Source: Xylanibacter ruminicola Ga6B6
Lineage (GTDB): Bacteria > Bacteroidota > Bacteroidia > Bacteroidales > Bacteroidaceae
Reading direction: 5' to 3'
Length of the DNA: 64,000 bases
Assembly (NCBI RefSeq): GCF_000687715.1
Contig: NZ_JHXD01000005.1
Span: 62,001 to 126,000 of the forward strand
Shown: one piece after another, positions 9,523-17,001 of the stretch
Position numbering within the stretch: position 1 is the stretch's first letter
Layout of the letters: every line of letters starts with the position of its first letter
Position numbers and translations under genes: made by a program
The notes under the pieces: generated by a model
What the model saw: the letters and a program-made list of their open reading frames with translations, nothing else
The model's database searches: none
What the model was told of the DNA's origin: nothing

Positions 9523-10287
9523 TTAATCTTCAATCAGCTTCTTTACCAGGGGCTCGAAGTTGGCGAGCTCTAACATGTTGGCGGCATCGCTGAGGCCTTG
9601 ATCGGGAGTAGGGTGTACCTCGAAGAAGTAACCTGTAGCACCAAAAGCCTTTGCGGCCAATGCCATCTGTGGTACAAAACGACGGTCGCCACCTGTCTTG
9701 CCATCGCTGCCACCAGGGCGCTGAACACTATGTGTACAGTCCATGATAACCGTTGGCACAATCTCCAGCATGTCGGGGATGTTACGGAAGTCAACCACCA
9801 GGTTGTTATAGCCCATCATGTTGCCACGCTCAGTAAGCCATACCTCCTTGGCACCAGCATCCTTGGCCTTGCCTACAGGGTAAACCATGTCCTTACCCGA
9901 AAGGAACTGGGCTTTCTTGATGTTTACTACAGCACCAGTCTTGGCTGCAGCAACAATCAAATCGGTCTGTCGACACAGAAATGCCGGTATCTGAATCACG
10001 TCGCAAACTTCGCCAACGGGCTTAGCCTGCCAGCTCTCGTGTATATCTGTCAGAATGCGCAATCCGTACTTCGACTTGATATCTGCCAGCATCTGCAGTC
10101 CACGGTCGATACCTGGGCCACGGAATGAGGTAATCGATGTACGGTTAGCCTTGTCGAACGAGGCTTTGAAGATGATGTCGGTACCATGTGTTTTATTGAT
10201 ACTCACCAATTCCTGCGCTACCGTGTCGAGCAGTTCAGCCGACTCGATAACGCAAGGTCCTGCTATGATAGTTGTCATTTTGCTCAT
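9523..10287 (-). CDS. kdsA: KDO-8-phosphate synthase
   Basis: 3-deoxy-D-manno-octulosonate-8-phosphate synthase condenses arabinose 5-phosphate with phosphoenolpyruvate in the cytoplasm. The 254-residue protein shows AGPCVIES, KASFDKANRTS, RGPGIDRGL, IQIPAFLCRQTDL and INIKKAQF, all hallmarks of KdsA. The GPCVIES Cys and a His/Glu/Asp set along the barrel would allow a metal-dependent class, but this was not settled. The promoter at 10299-10330 lies so close that transcription would begin only about 5 nt before the ATG at 10287; starting at the next ATG (10278) gives a more normal leader. It is the first gene of a five-gene minus-strand run. Confidence 0.96.
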   Translation of the reverse strand: MSKMTTIIAGPCVIESAELLDTVAQELVSINKTHGTDIIFKASFDKANRTSITSFRGPGIDRGLQMLADIKSKYGLRILTDIHESWQAKPVGEVCDVIQIPAFLCRQTDLIVAAAKTGAVVNIKKAQFLSGKDMVYPVGKAKDAGAKEVWLTERGNMMGYNNLVVDFRNIPDMLEIVPTVIMDCTHSVQRPGGSDGKTGGDRRFVPQMALAAKAFGATGYFFEVHPTPDQGLSDAANMLELANFEPLVKKLIED

Positions 10288-10298
10288 AATTTATGCTG

Positions 10299-10330
10299 CA
10301 AAAATACGCATTTTCTCTAAATCCGCCAAA
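10299..10330 (-). promoter_or_regulatory. Bacteroidota-type promoter of kdsA operon
   Basis: On the minus strand the -33 box TTTG (complement of 10327-10330) and the -7 box TATTTTTG (complement of 10299-10306) are 20 nt apart, a full match to the TTTG-N19-21-TAnnTTTG consensus of the primary sigma factor in Bacteroides and relatives. It lies directly upstream of kdsA, and no other convincing promoter was seen in the short gaps down to 2365. Confidence 0.7.
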
Positions 10331-10384
10331 TTATTTATTAATAATTTTAGTTTTGCCAGCGGATTATGCGGAAATTACAACTTT

Positions 10385-12721
10385 TTACCCGTTGATTAAG
10401 TGTACATCGTGCTGTGGGAATGGAATCGAGATATGATGCTCGTTCAGCGTGTCGTAAACGCACTTCAGCACCTCGCTGATCACGTAGGTACGCTTAGGAG
10501 CCTCGGCCCAGATAGCCAGCTTGAAGTTCACGCTCGAGTCGGCCATTTCGGTAGCCACACATTTAGCTTGTTTCTCAGGGTCGATATACTGGTTGTGCAT
10601 GGCGTTTACAGCCGCTTCAACCAAGTTGGTCACCTCTTTCAGATTCGAGCCGTAGGCCACACCGAATGGGATGGTAGTGAGCACATAACCATGATTACGC
10701 GTCAGGTTCTTGTAGTTCTTTGTGAACAGCTGAGCGTTCTGGAAGGTAATCACCTCGCCCTGGATTGATTCTATCACTGTAGATGTGTAGCTGATTGATA
10801 CTACTTTACCCATGGTACCATCTACATCAATCCAGTCGCCCACTTTTATGCGTCCTGCCATCAGCGAGGCGCCATAGTAGATATTCTCGATGATATCTTT
10901 CGAGGCGAAACCGATACCTGTTGATAAGCCGCCTCCCAAAGCAAGCATCCAGTAGATACTGATATTAAGCAGCGATAGCGAGAACATCAGCCAGGCGCCC
11001 CATACCAGCACCTGTATCACGTTGCGTCCCATCACCTCCTTGCTGGCGGCTGTCGAAGGATCGCTTATCTGGTAGTGCATCTTCAGGAATGCCAAAATTG
11101 TCTTGGATACGTAACGGAACAGGAACCACGAGTTAATCACCATAATCAGTTTTACTAGCGATATCTGCAGGTTAGGCGTGTCGATAACAGGATACATGAA
11201 TATTCTCACACACATATCCGTGAGGTTGAACACCTTGGCAGCCCAGTAGATACTCAGCAGGATGGAGTGTACACCTAGCACGGGCATAGCAACTTTCTCA
11301 ACCAGATAGTACCACCATGTCTGCGTTATGGGCTTGTCGGTCAGACGTTTACGCTTAGCGTATATCTCCAGGTAACGACTGATACAGGTGATGGTAAGGA
11401 TACATGTGAGCTGCATGATCCACCAGATGATAAGCTGTACGGCAAACAGTGTGTAACCTATCATCGAGCATACTACCGAAGCCACGAACACGATGAGCGA
11501 TACGTAGGTGTAGAAGATGTCGCTACGTGGAATATTCTGATTGTGGCGACGTATTACCAACCATTGCCACATGGCACACAGTAGCAGGATGGGAGGTAGT
11601 ACCAGGTTTACCAGCTCGTTAGGAATCAGGATGATGCGACATCCGATAACCACGAATCCAACGGCAATCAATGGTGCGTAGATACGGAAGGCGCTTTTTA
11701 TCTGGTCGCCTTTCACACGCAGCAACAGCGAGAACAATACAACGCCCAGCAGCCACGAGTATTCTACCAACAGGCCAGAGGCCATAATCAGGAAGTTCTG
11801 GTTAGAGTTGTTAATCACCAGTCCTTGTATGATGGCAAAGGTTACCGTAGTGGTAGCCATGATAATGCATGCGCGTTTTTTCTTGAACTCCTCGGTCTTT
11901 ACCTTGTTGGGGAGTATGAACTTGAAGAACAGTAGGTTGAGTATGATAGATACGATGACGTAGAACACGATACCAAGGAACATACCGAATATCCACTGCG
12001 GACTCCATTGCGAGTTGGCATTGGCATTAAAGCTGTACTTTTTCTGTATGTTGTCGGTCATCTGTTGCCAACGGCGACCTAAGTTCTGTAGCAGGGTGGG
12101 GTAGCTGTCGCCTCCATTTATGAAAATGCTTTGCTGAATGTCTGAATAGCGTTTCTGAGCGTACTCGTTCAGTTCGCTCAAACGGTTTTCGGCTTTTGTG
12201 TACAGATAGATGTTTCGACGTAGTATATTGGCATTCACCTCCAGTTTCTCGCGGATGCTCAGGGCCAGCACCAGACAAGAGTCGCGATTGCTAGTACCAT
12301 ATTTGGTCATAATGCGTGTAGGGATACCTTGCAGATGGTTTATCAGACTGTCGTATCTGACAATCTCACCCTCGGTTTTCTCCAGGAAACTGGTAAAAGG
12401 CAGTTGCTGTCTATGAAAGTCGCGATACTGCTGTGTGGCCTCATGACAGGCATAAGTCAGGTCGAACACATTATCCTGCTGCTGCGAGTACAGCATCAGC
12501 GCGTTCTGGTCGGCTCGCTTCATGGTGCCCATCAGCTGCTGTATCAGTCGTTTGGCGCGATCCCTGCGTGCTGTCGAACGTCGGTCCAGTTCGTTGTTGT
12601 ATTGCTTTAGTTCTGTACGAAGAATACCCAACGTCTGTTCCAGATCCTTCTCCTTCAGTACTGCGCCAGCCTCTGAAACGATGGCTAATGCGAATATACA
12701 AAATACCAATAATCTTTTCAT
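10385..12721 (-). CDS. MscS-family mechanosensitive ion channel, large form
   Basis: A 778-residue inner-membrane protein. It has an N-terminal signal-like segment ending near SEAGA, a charged helical extracytoplasmic region to about residue 235, a cluster of about eight hydrophobic segments, and then the MscS pore helix and beta domain. The pore helix region includes MLALGGGLSTGIGFASKDIIENI, followed by GRIKVGDWIDVDGTMGKVVSISYTST, the characteristic MscS signature. Such channels open on membrane tension to release solutes during hypo-osmotic shock. The long N-terminal extension puts it with the MscK/YbiO-like or 'large MscS' group. It is a single gene between kdsA and a divergent kinase. Confidence 0.92.
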   Translation of the reverse strand: MKRLLVFCIFALAIVSEAGAVLKEKDLEQTLGILRTELKQYNNELDRRSTARRDRAKRLIQQLMGTMKRADQNALMLYSQQQDNVFDLTYACHEATQQYRDFHRQQLPFTSFLEKTEGEIVRYDSLINHLQGIPTRIMTKYGTSNRDSCLVLALSIREKLEVNANILRRNIYLYTKAENRLSELNEYAQKRYSDIQQSIFINGGDSYPTLLQNLGRRWQQMTDNIQKKYSFNANANSQWSPQWIFGMFLGIVFYVIVSIILNLLFFKFILPNKVKTEEFKKKRACIIMATTTVTFAIIQGLVINNSNQNFLIMASGLLVEYSWLLGVVLFSLLLRVKGDQIKSAFRIYAPLIAVGFVVIGCRIILIPNELVNLVLPPILLLCAMWQWLVIRRHNQNIPRSDIFYTYVSLIVFVASVVCSMIGYTLFAVQLIIWWIMQLTCILTITCISRYLEIYAKRKRLTDKPITQTWWYYLVEKVAMPVLGVHSILLSIYWAAKVFNLTDMCVRIFMYPVIDTPNLQISLVKLIMVINSWFLFRYVSKTILAFLKMHYQISDPSTAASKEVMGRNVIQVLVWGAWLMFSLSLLNISIYWMLALGGGLSTGIGFASKDIIENIYYGASLMAGRIKVGDWIDVDGTMGKVVSISYTSTVIESIQGEVITFQNAQLFTKNYKNLTRNHGYVLTTIPFGVAYGSNLKEVTNLVEAAVNAMHNQYIDPEKQAKCVATEMADSSVNFKLAIWAEAPKRTYVISEVLKCVYDTLNEHHISIPFPQHDVHLING

Positions 12722-12751
12722 AATCAGCTAAAGTTCTTTTTATTCTGCTTG

Positions 12752-12759
12752 CAAAATTA
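12752..12759 (-). promoter_or_regulatory. -7 box upstream of the MscS-type gene
   Basis: The complement of 12752-12759 reads TAATTTTG, a match to the TAnnTTTG -7 element, 31 nt before the MscS-type start. No TTTG sits at the expected -33 distance, so this is a partial match. Confidence 0.4.
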
Positions 12760-12802
12760 CTCTTTTTTTCTTTATTTTCTGCATGTTCTCCAAATTTTTT
12801 GT

Positions 12803-12810
12803 TACTTTTG
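12803..12810 (+). promoter_or_regulatory. -7 box upstream of the BadF-type kinase
   Basis: TACTTTTG matches the Bacteroidota -7 element and lies 32 nt before the kinase ATG. The -33 position holds TCTG rather than TTTG, so the promoter is only partly supported by sequence. Confidence 0.5.
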
Positions 12811-12842
12811 CACCAAAATGAATGCTTTAACATTACTTAGTT

Positions 12843-13688
12843 ATGAAACTGATAGCCGATAGTGGCAGTACAAAGACCGATTGGGTTTGTATTAATGCCG
12901 ATAACTCTATTCAACCTGTTGAGGCCCATACCGTGGGTCTGAATCCATTCCATATGTCAGACGACGAGTTCCGTCAGGTGCTTGTGCGTGACTTGCTTCC
13001 ACAGTTGGGTGGTGTAGAGATTACTGATGTATATTTTTATGGTAGTGGTGTGCGTCCTGAGGTTGAGGAACGTGTAACAGGTTTGTTGCGTGAGGCATTT
13101 CCTGCGGCTCAAACCATCGAGGCTCATAGCGATATGTTAGGCGCAGCCCGTGCTTTGTGCGGTCGTACTTCAGGTGTTGCATGTATTCTTGGAACAGGTG
13201 CTAACTCGTGTGTTTACGATGGTCGTAAGATTGTTCATAATACCCCCGCTCTGGGTTATATTATTGGCGATGAGGGTAGTGGAGCTGTGTTAGGTAAACA
13301 TTTGATTCACGATATCTATACAGGTGTTCTGTCGCAACGTATGCGTATGATTTTTGAACAGGAAACAAAACTCAAATTGTCGGATATTATTGATAAGGTT
13401 TACCGTCAGCCACAGCCTAATCGTTTTCTGGCTTCGTTCTCTGAGTTTATCCATCGTCATCTTGACGATGACGGTATCCGTGAGATGGTTTACAGCGCCT
13501 TCAGCGATTTTGTAAACCTGCATCTGTCGCGTTACGGCCGTCCTGAACTGCCTGTATCGTTTGTAGGCAGTATTGCTTGGTACTATCAGACACAATTAAG
13601 CCTAGTGCTGCAAACACTAGGCTATCATGTGGGTACTATATTAAAGAGTCCCTTAGAAGGTTTGATAACCTATCATCAGGACTCTTAA
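12843..13688 (+). CDS. BadF/BadG-type ATPase, N-acetylglucosamine kinase-like
   Basis: A 281-residue protein of the ASKHA fold. The phosphate-1 motif is at the very start (LIADSGSTKTDWV), followed by ACILGTGANSCVYDG (phosphate 2) and YIIGDEGSGAVLG. This pattern belongs to the BadF/BadG/BcrA/BcrD family, whose short single-domain members in Bacteroidota are generally annotated as N-acetylglucosamine kinases. It would phosphorylate an amino sugar with ATP in the cytoplasm. The length fits a single kinase unit and not the two-subunit benzoyl-CoA reductase activator. Substrate is inferred from family only. The 3' end of the gene contains two inverted repeats, listed separately. Confidence 0.85.
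   Translation: MKLIADSGSTKTDWVCINADNSIQPVEAHTVGLNPFHMSDDEFRQVLVRDLLPQLGGVEITDVYFYGSGVRPEVEERVTGLLREAFPAAQTIEAHSDMLGAARALCGRTSGVACILGTGANSCVYDGRKIVHNTPALGYIIGDEGSGAVLGKHLIHDIYTGVLSQRMRMIFEQETKLKLSDIIDKVYRQPQPNRFLASFSEFIHRHLDDDGIREMVYSAFSDFVNLHLSRYGRPELPVSFVGSIAWYYQTQLSLVLQTLGYHVGTILKSPLEGLITYHQDS
13644..13686 (-). terminator. possible terminator for the unknown membrane-protein gene, inside the kinase 3' end
   Basis: AAGAGTCC (13644-13651) pairs with GGACTCTT (13679-13686), with a nested AGGTT/AACCT hairpin at 13658-13671. On the minus strand it begins 5 nt after the stop codon of the 13692-14666 gene, and the stem is followed by TTAATATAG, only a weak U-tract. Placement suggests a terminator embedded in the last codons of the convergent kinase gene. 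Confidence 0.35.
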
Positions 13689-13691
13689 TCA

Positions 13692-14666
13692 TTAGTTCAT
13701 GTTCAGGCGCTCAACCTCGAAGTCGGCTGCTGAGAACCACTTTGAGTTGTAGGCTTTACCAGTGAAGCTCTTATCGGTTGTCACACCAAATACCAGTGTA
13801 TCATCGTCCTTCACCTCGATGGTAACTACCACCTTGCTCCAGCCAAAGCCCTCGCCATTGTTGGCCTCCTTGATGTCTGAACCCTCAGGAGCATTCTCCC
13901 ACAGTTCACCACCACTGTTGCCATAGTGAGGAACCTCAACCAGTTTCAGTCCGCTCTTCTTGCTGGTTGTAGTAGCAAAGATGTAACAGCCGTTACCCTC
14001 GGCACGTGCGCTACAGATTACGCGGTATGTACCTGGCTCAACTGGCATGCGCTTCTCTGCGTGGTAAACCTGCTGTCCTGCAGGGTTCCAAGCGTCCAGA
14101 TATGCGTGCTCGGTATCGCCTGTGTAGTACTCGCCCTTACGTACGTAGTTGTCGTTACAGTGCTCGTGCTTAACCAGTGTCCAACCGTTCTTAATCAGGT
14201 AGTTCTTGCTAAACTCGTCCATCTGTGTGCCCATATAGGTGTTGCGATCCTCGTCCTGAGGTGCCAGAGCCTTCTCGGTAGCATCGAGAATACGCTTGGT
14301 AGTAGGCAGCAATACGCAGAGTGATACCACGAAGATGGCGCCTACTGCAATCTGCTCAATACGCTTCATGGGTGCAATGTTGAATGTAGCTCTGCCGATA
14401 GCGTGCAGCAGGGCATAGATAGCAGCCAGCAATGTTGTAGCCAAGGTGATAACGTAAGTTGTCAGTACAACTGGGTTACTGGCTTCCATTGCGTCAAGTC
14501 CAAGTTTCTTGAATGTGAATGGCAGCTCCATTCCCTCTGGAGCCATTCTTACACCGATAATGTCCATGGCCAGCATAATCATAGGAACTACAGCAAAAAT
14601 GCCGATAGTAACAAAGATTCCAGCCACTACTTTAGTGCAAATACTGATGATTTCTTTTTTCTCCAT
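13692..14666 (-). CDS. unknown membrane protein with C-terminal beta-sandwich-like domain
   Basis: I do not recognise this 324-residue protein. The first about 130 residues hold three hydrophobic segments (around IVVAGIFVTIGIFAVVPMIM, VVLTTYVITLATTLLAAIYA and IAVGAIFVVSLCVLL). The remaining 190 residues are hydrophilic and aromatic-rich, with spaced WNPAGQQVYH, YRVICSARAEGNG and WSKVVVTIEV, suggesting a carbohydrate-binding-module-like jelly roll outside the membrane. The ATG at 14666 (MEKKEI) is chosen because a -7 box (14694-14701) overlaps the longer frame's TTG start and leaves too little leader for the ATG at 14681. It converges on the kinase gene with 3 nt between stop codons. Confidence 0.65.
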   Translation of the reverse strand: MEKKEIISICTKVVAGIFVTIGIFAVVPMIMLAMDIIGVRMAPEGMELPFTFKKLGLDAMEASNPVVLTTYVITLATTLLAAIYALLHAIGRATFNIAPMKRIEQIAVGAIFVVSLCVLLPTTKRILDATEKALAPQDEDRNTYMGTQMDEFSKNYLIKNGWTLVKHEHCNDNYVRKGEYYTGDTEHAYLDAWNPAGQQVYHAEKRMPVEPGTYRVICSARAEGNGCYIFATTTSKKSGLKLVEVPHYGNSGGELWENAPEGSDIKEANNGEGFGWSKVVVTIEVKDDDTLVFGVTTDKSFTGKAYNSKWFSAADFEVERLNMN

Positions 14667-14693
14667 AAAGTGATATAACATGTTTTCAACCTG

Positions 14694-14701
14694 CAAAATT
14701 A
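14694..14701 (-). promoter_or_regulatory. -7 box upstream of the unknown membrane-protein gene
   Basis: The complement reads TAATTTTG, matching the TAnnTTTG element. It lies 28 nt before the chosen ATG (14666) and helps exclude the longer reading of that gene. No -33 TTTG at the right spacing was found. Confidence 0.4.
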
Positions 14702-14780
14702 CATATTTTATTACTAATTTTCTGTATGTAACATGACTATTTTAGAATATTTAACTGAACGCGCGCCCGTATATATAAAA

Positions 14781-14808
14781 AAGAATCCCGCTGTTAAGCG
14801 GGACTCTT
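14781..14808 (-). terminator. Rho-independent terminator of the GH51 gene
   Basis: On the minus strand an 11-bp stem with one mismatch (AAGAGTCCCGC and GCGGGATTCTT) closes a 6-nt loop and is followed by a run of T, 22 nt after the GH51 stop codon. Confidence 0.8.
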
Positions 14809-14830
14809 GATGATGTAGCGATATACTTGA

Positions 14831-16840
14831 TTACTTTTTAATCTTGTAAATGCGGAAGCTCTTAGCTGGCAGATTGTCGTTGATAACTGCTGCCTGCTTG
14901 CCTGCCTCTACCTGACATGTGCCTGGCTGAGGGATGATCTTCTCAGGCTGATCCAGGGTGTTCTCGTCGTCCATACCATCGTGGCAGAGTGTGATGGTAT
15001 TGGCTGTACGTGCGCCCTTGATGCCCTGCAGCTGAATGCTAACGGGCTGTGCCTGATCGCCAGTGTTAACCACCTTCACAATCACCTCTCCTGTGGCAGC
15101 ATCCCATACGCTCGATGCAAACAAACCGTCCTGACCAGGCTGACCTGCTACTGGCTTCTTGTCCATTGTCAGCTTCAGTACGTTGGTACCCTTGTTGATG
15201 GCATAGAGTTGCTGAACATAGTAGCTAACCGACTTGAACATGCGCAGGTTGTCGTACCAGATGGCATCTGGACGCCACTGCCAACCCTCAACGTGTGCAA
15301 AGAGTGGGGCATAGGTAGCCATGTGAACGATGTCGGCATTACGCTCGATACCAGTCATGTGGGCAGCCTCTAACAGTGAGGTGTAGTAGTGGTTCCACTT
15401 GTGCTTGTTGCTGCCATGACAGGCATACTCGCCAGCGAATACCTTTGGACCCTTTCGGTCGTATGAGTCGTAACGCAGTCCGTGACTCAGGAACCACTCC
15501 TCGTTGCGATAGTAGTGCTCGTCGTACAGGTCTACCTTCAGCTCCTTCATACGAGGCTGCAGCAGGTCGAAATCCCAACCCTCAGAGTTAGGACCTGTGG
15601 TACCGATGAGCTTGATGCTTGGATACTTCTTACGGATAGCATCGCTGAACTTCTTCAGGCGTGCAGTGAACACAGGACCAAAGCCGCCATGTGCCTCGTC
15701 GTAGTCCCACTGCTCGTTACCTACACCCAGGTACTTCAGGTTGAATGGCTCTGGATGGCCCATCTCGGCGCGTACCTTACCCCATTTGCTGTCGGCAGGA
15801 CCGTTAGCGAACTCAATCAGGTCGAGTGCATCCTGGATATATGGCTCCAGATCTTCGAGTGCTACGTGTACACCTGGCTTGGTAGGATCAGGGTTCTGGA
15901 ACTGACAAGAGAGTCCGCATGAGATGACTGGCAGTGCCTCTGAACCAAAGTCCTCGCAAAGCTGGAAGAACTCAAAGAATCCCAGACCGTAACTCTGATA
16001 GTAATCAGGGAAGTAACGGTTAGTGAATGTATAGTGCCAGCGGTTCTCGTTCAGTGGTCGGTTCTCAACGGGACCAACAGTGTTCTTCCACTGGTAGCGT
16101 GTAGCTAGGTCGGTACCCTCAACAATACAGCCTCCAGGGAAACGGAATACGCCTGGGTGCATATCGAACAGAGCCTGAGCCAGATCCTTACGCATGCCGT
16201 TCTCACGACCCTTCCAAGTGTCGGTTGGGAACAGGCTTACATGCTCTACATCGGTAGTTACCTTACTATCTGCCCATACGCGCAGGTGCGCTTTATCAAA
16301 GGTGGTCTTTGGCTTCAGTGTGGCTGTGTACTTCTTCCACTCGCTACCGCTAACCTCTACGCCAGCGTTACACAGCTTCTGGTCTTCGCCCATTGTGGCG
16401 TTGTCAACCAGGTCGATCCACAGCTTGGCCTTACCACCATCGGGTACACGTGCCCAAACTGAGAAACGGTACTCCTGACCGCCCTTGACACCCATGCCGA
16501 AGAATCCGCGATTCTCAATCATCGAGTGCTTGTCGCCATGACCTGTAGGCGCCATGCGTACGTAGTGAGGATTACGCTCAAAGGGACCGTCGTCCTTGAT
16601 GGTAACGTTGCCCGATACATCCCATCCAGCAAAGTGGTTGGGGTACTCAAACGAGCGGTTCATCACAAGCTCGGCATACAGTCCGCCATCAGCTGCATAG
16701 TTGATATCCTCGAAAAAGATACCGTACATAGTGGGCTGTACGGGTGCCCCTAGTTTCTTGGTGTTCACGTCGAGAACGTGAGTCTGCGCTCCAGCACTCA
16801 TACTGGCTGCAAGCAGCAGGATTGTTGATAAATGTTTCAT
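14831..16840 (-). CDS. secreted GH51 alpha-L-arabinofuranosidase
   Basis: A 669-residue exo-enzyme that releases terminal L-arabinofuranose from arabinan or arabinoxylan side chains. A signal peptide ends at about residue 19 (AASMSAGAQ), so it is exported to the periplasm or surface. An N-terminal beta-sandwich with carbohydrate-binding character (about 60-210) precedes the barrel. The acid/base is the Glu of YLGVGNEQWDYDE near residue 376, and the probable nucleophile is the Glu of KVFAGEYACHG near residue 471. A C-terminal beta domain follows. It lies divergent to the kinase-sugar porter-receiver operon, which suggests that operon senses and imports the arabinose it frees. Confidence 0.93.
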   Translation of the reverse strand: MKHLSTILLLAASMSAGAQTHVLDVNTKKLGAPVQPTMYGIFFEDINYAADGGLYAELVMNRSFEYPNHFAGWDVSGNVTIKDDGPFERNPHYVRMAPTGHGDKHSMIENRGFFGMGVKGGQEYRFSVWARVPDGGKAKLWIDLVDNATMGEDQKLCNAGVEVSGSEWKKYTATLKPKTTFDKAHLRVWADSKVTTDVEHVSLFPTDTWKGRENGMRKDLAQALFDMHPGVFRFPGGCIVEGTDLATRYQWKNTVGPVENRPLNENRWHYTFTNRYFPDYYQSYGLGFFEFFQLCEDFGSEALPVISCGLSCQFQNPDPTKPGVHVALEDLEPYIQDALDLIEFANGPADSKWGKVRAEMGHPEPFNLKYLGVGNEQWDYDEAHGGFGPVFTARLKKFSDAIRKKYPSIKLIGTTGPNSEGWDFDLLQPRMKELKVDLYDEHYYRNEEWFLSHGLRYDSYDRKGPKVFAGEYACHGSNKHKWNHYYTSLLEAAHMTGIERNADIVHMATYAPLFAHVEGWQWRPDAIWYDNLRMFKSVSYYVQQLYAINKGTNVLKLTMDKKPVAGQPGQDGLFASSVWDAATGEVIVKVVNTGDQAQPVSIQLQGIKGARTANTITLCHDGMDDENTLDQPEKIIPQPGTCQVEAGKQAAVINDNLPAKSFRIYKIKK

Positions 16841-16871
16841 ATCGCGTTTTGTAATTAGTTGTCAGCGGGCA

Positions 16872-16879
16872 CAAAAATA
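16872..16879 (-). promoter_or_regulatory. -7 box upstream of the GH51 gene
   Basis: The complement reads TATTTTTG, matching TAnnTTTG, 31 nt before the GH51 ATG. No TTTG is found at -33, which would fit a promoter that needs an activator; that last point is inference. Confidence 0.4.
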
Positions 16880-16939
16880 CATAAAAATTCTGATATTAGT
16901 GTAGTTTATACGAAAAATAACATTTTATGCCCGAAAAAG

Positions 16940-16971
16940 TTTGGCGATTTCGCAGAAAAACGTTACTTTTG
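16940..16971 (+). promoter_or_regulatory. Bacteroidota-type promoter of the kinase-porter-receiver operon
   Basis: TTTG (16940-16943), a 20-nt spacer and TACTTTTG (16964-16971) give a full consensus match. It lies 30 nt before the ATG at 17002 and inside the longer open frame that begins at 16927, which rules out that upstream start. Confidence 0.75.
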
Positions 16972-17001
16972 CGGAGGATTTTCCAAATAAACCTATTTAG
17001 A

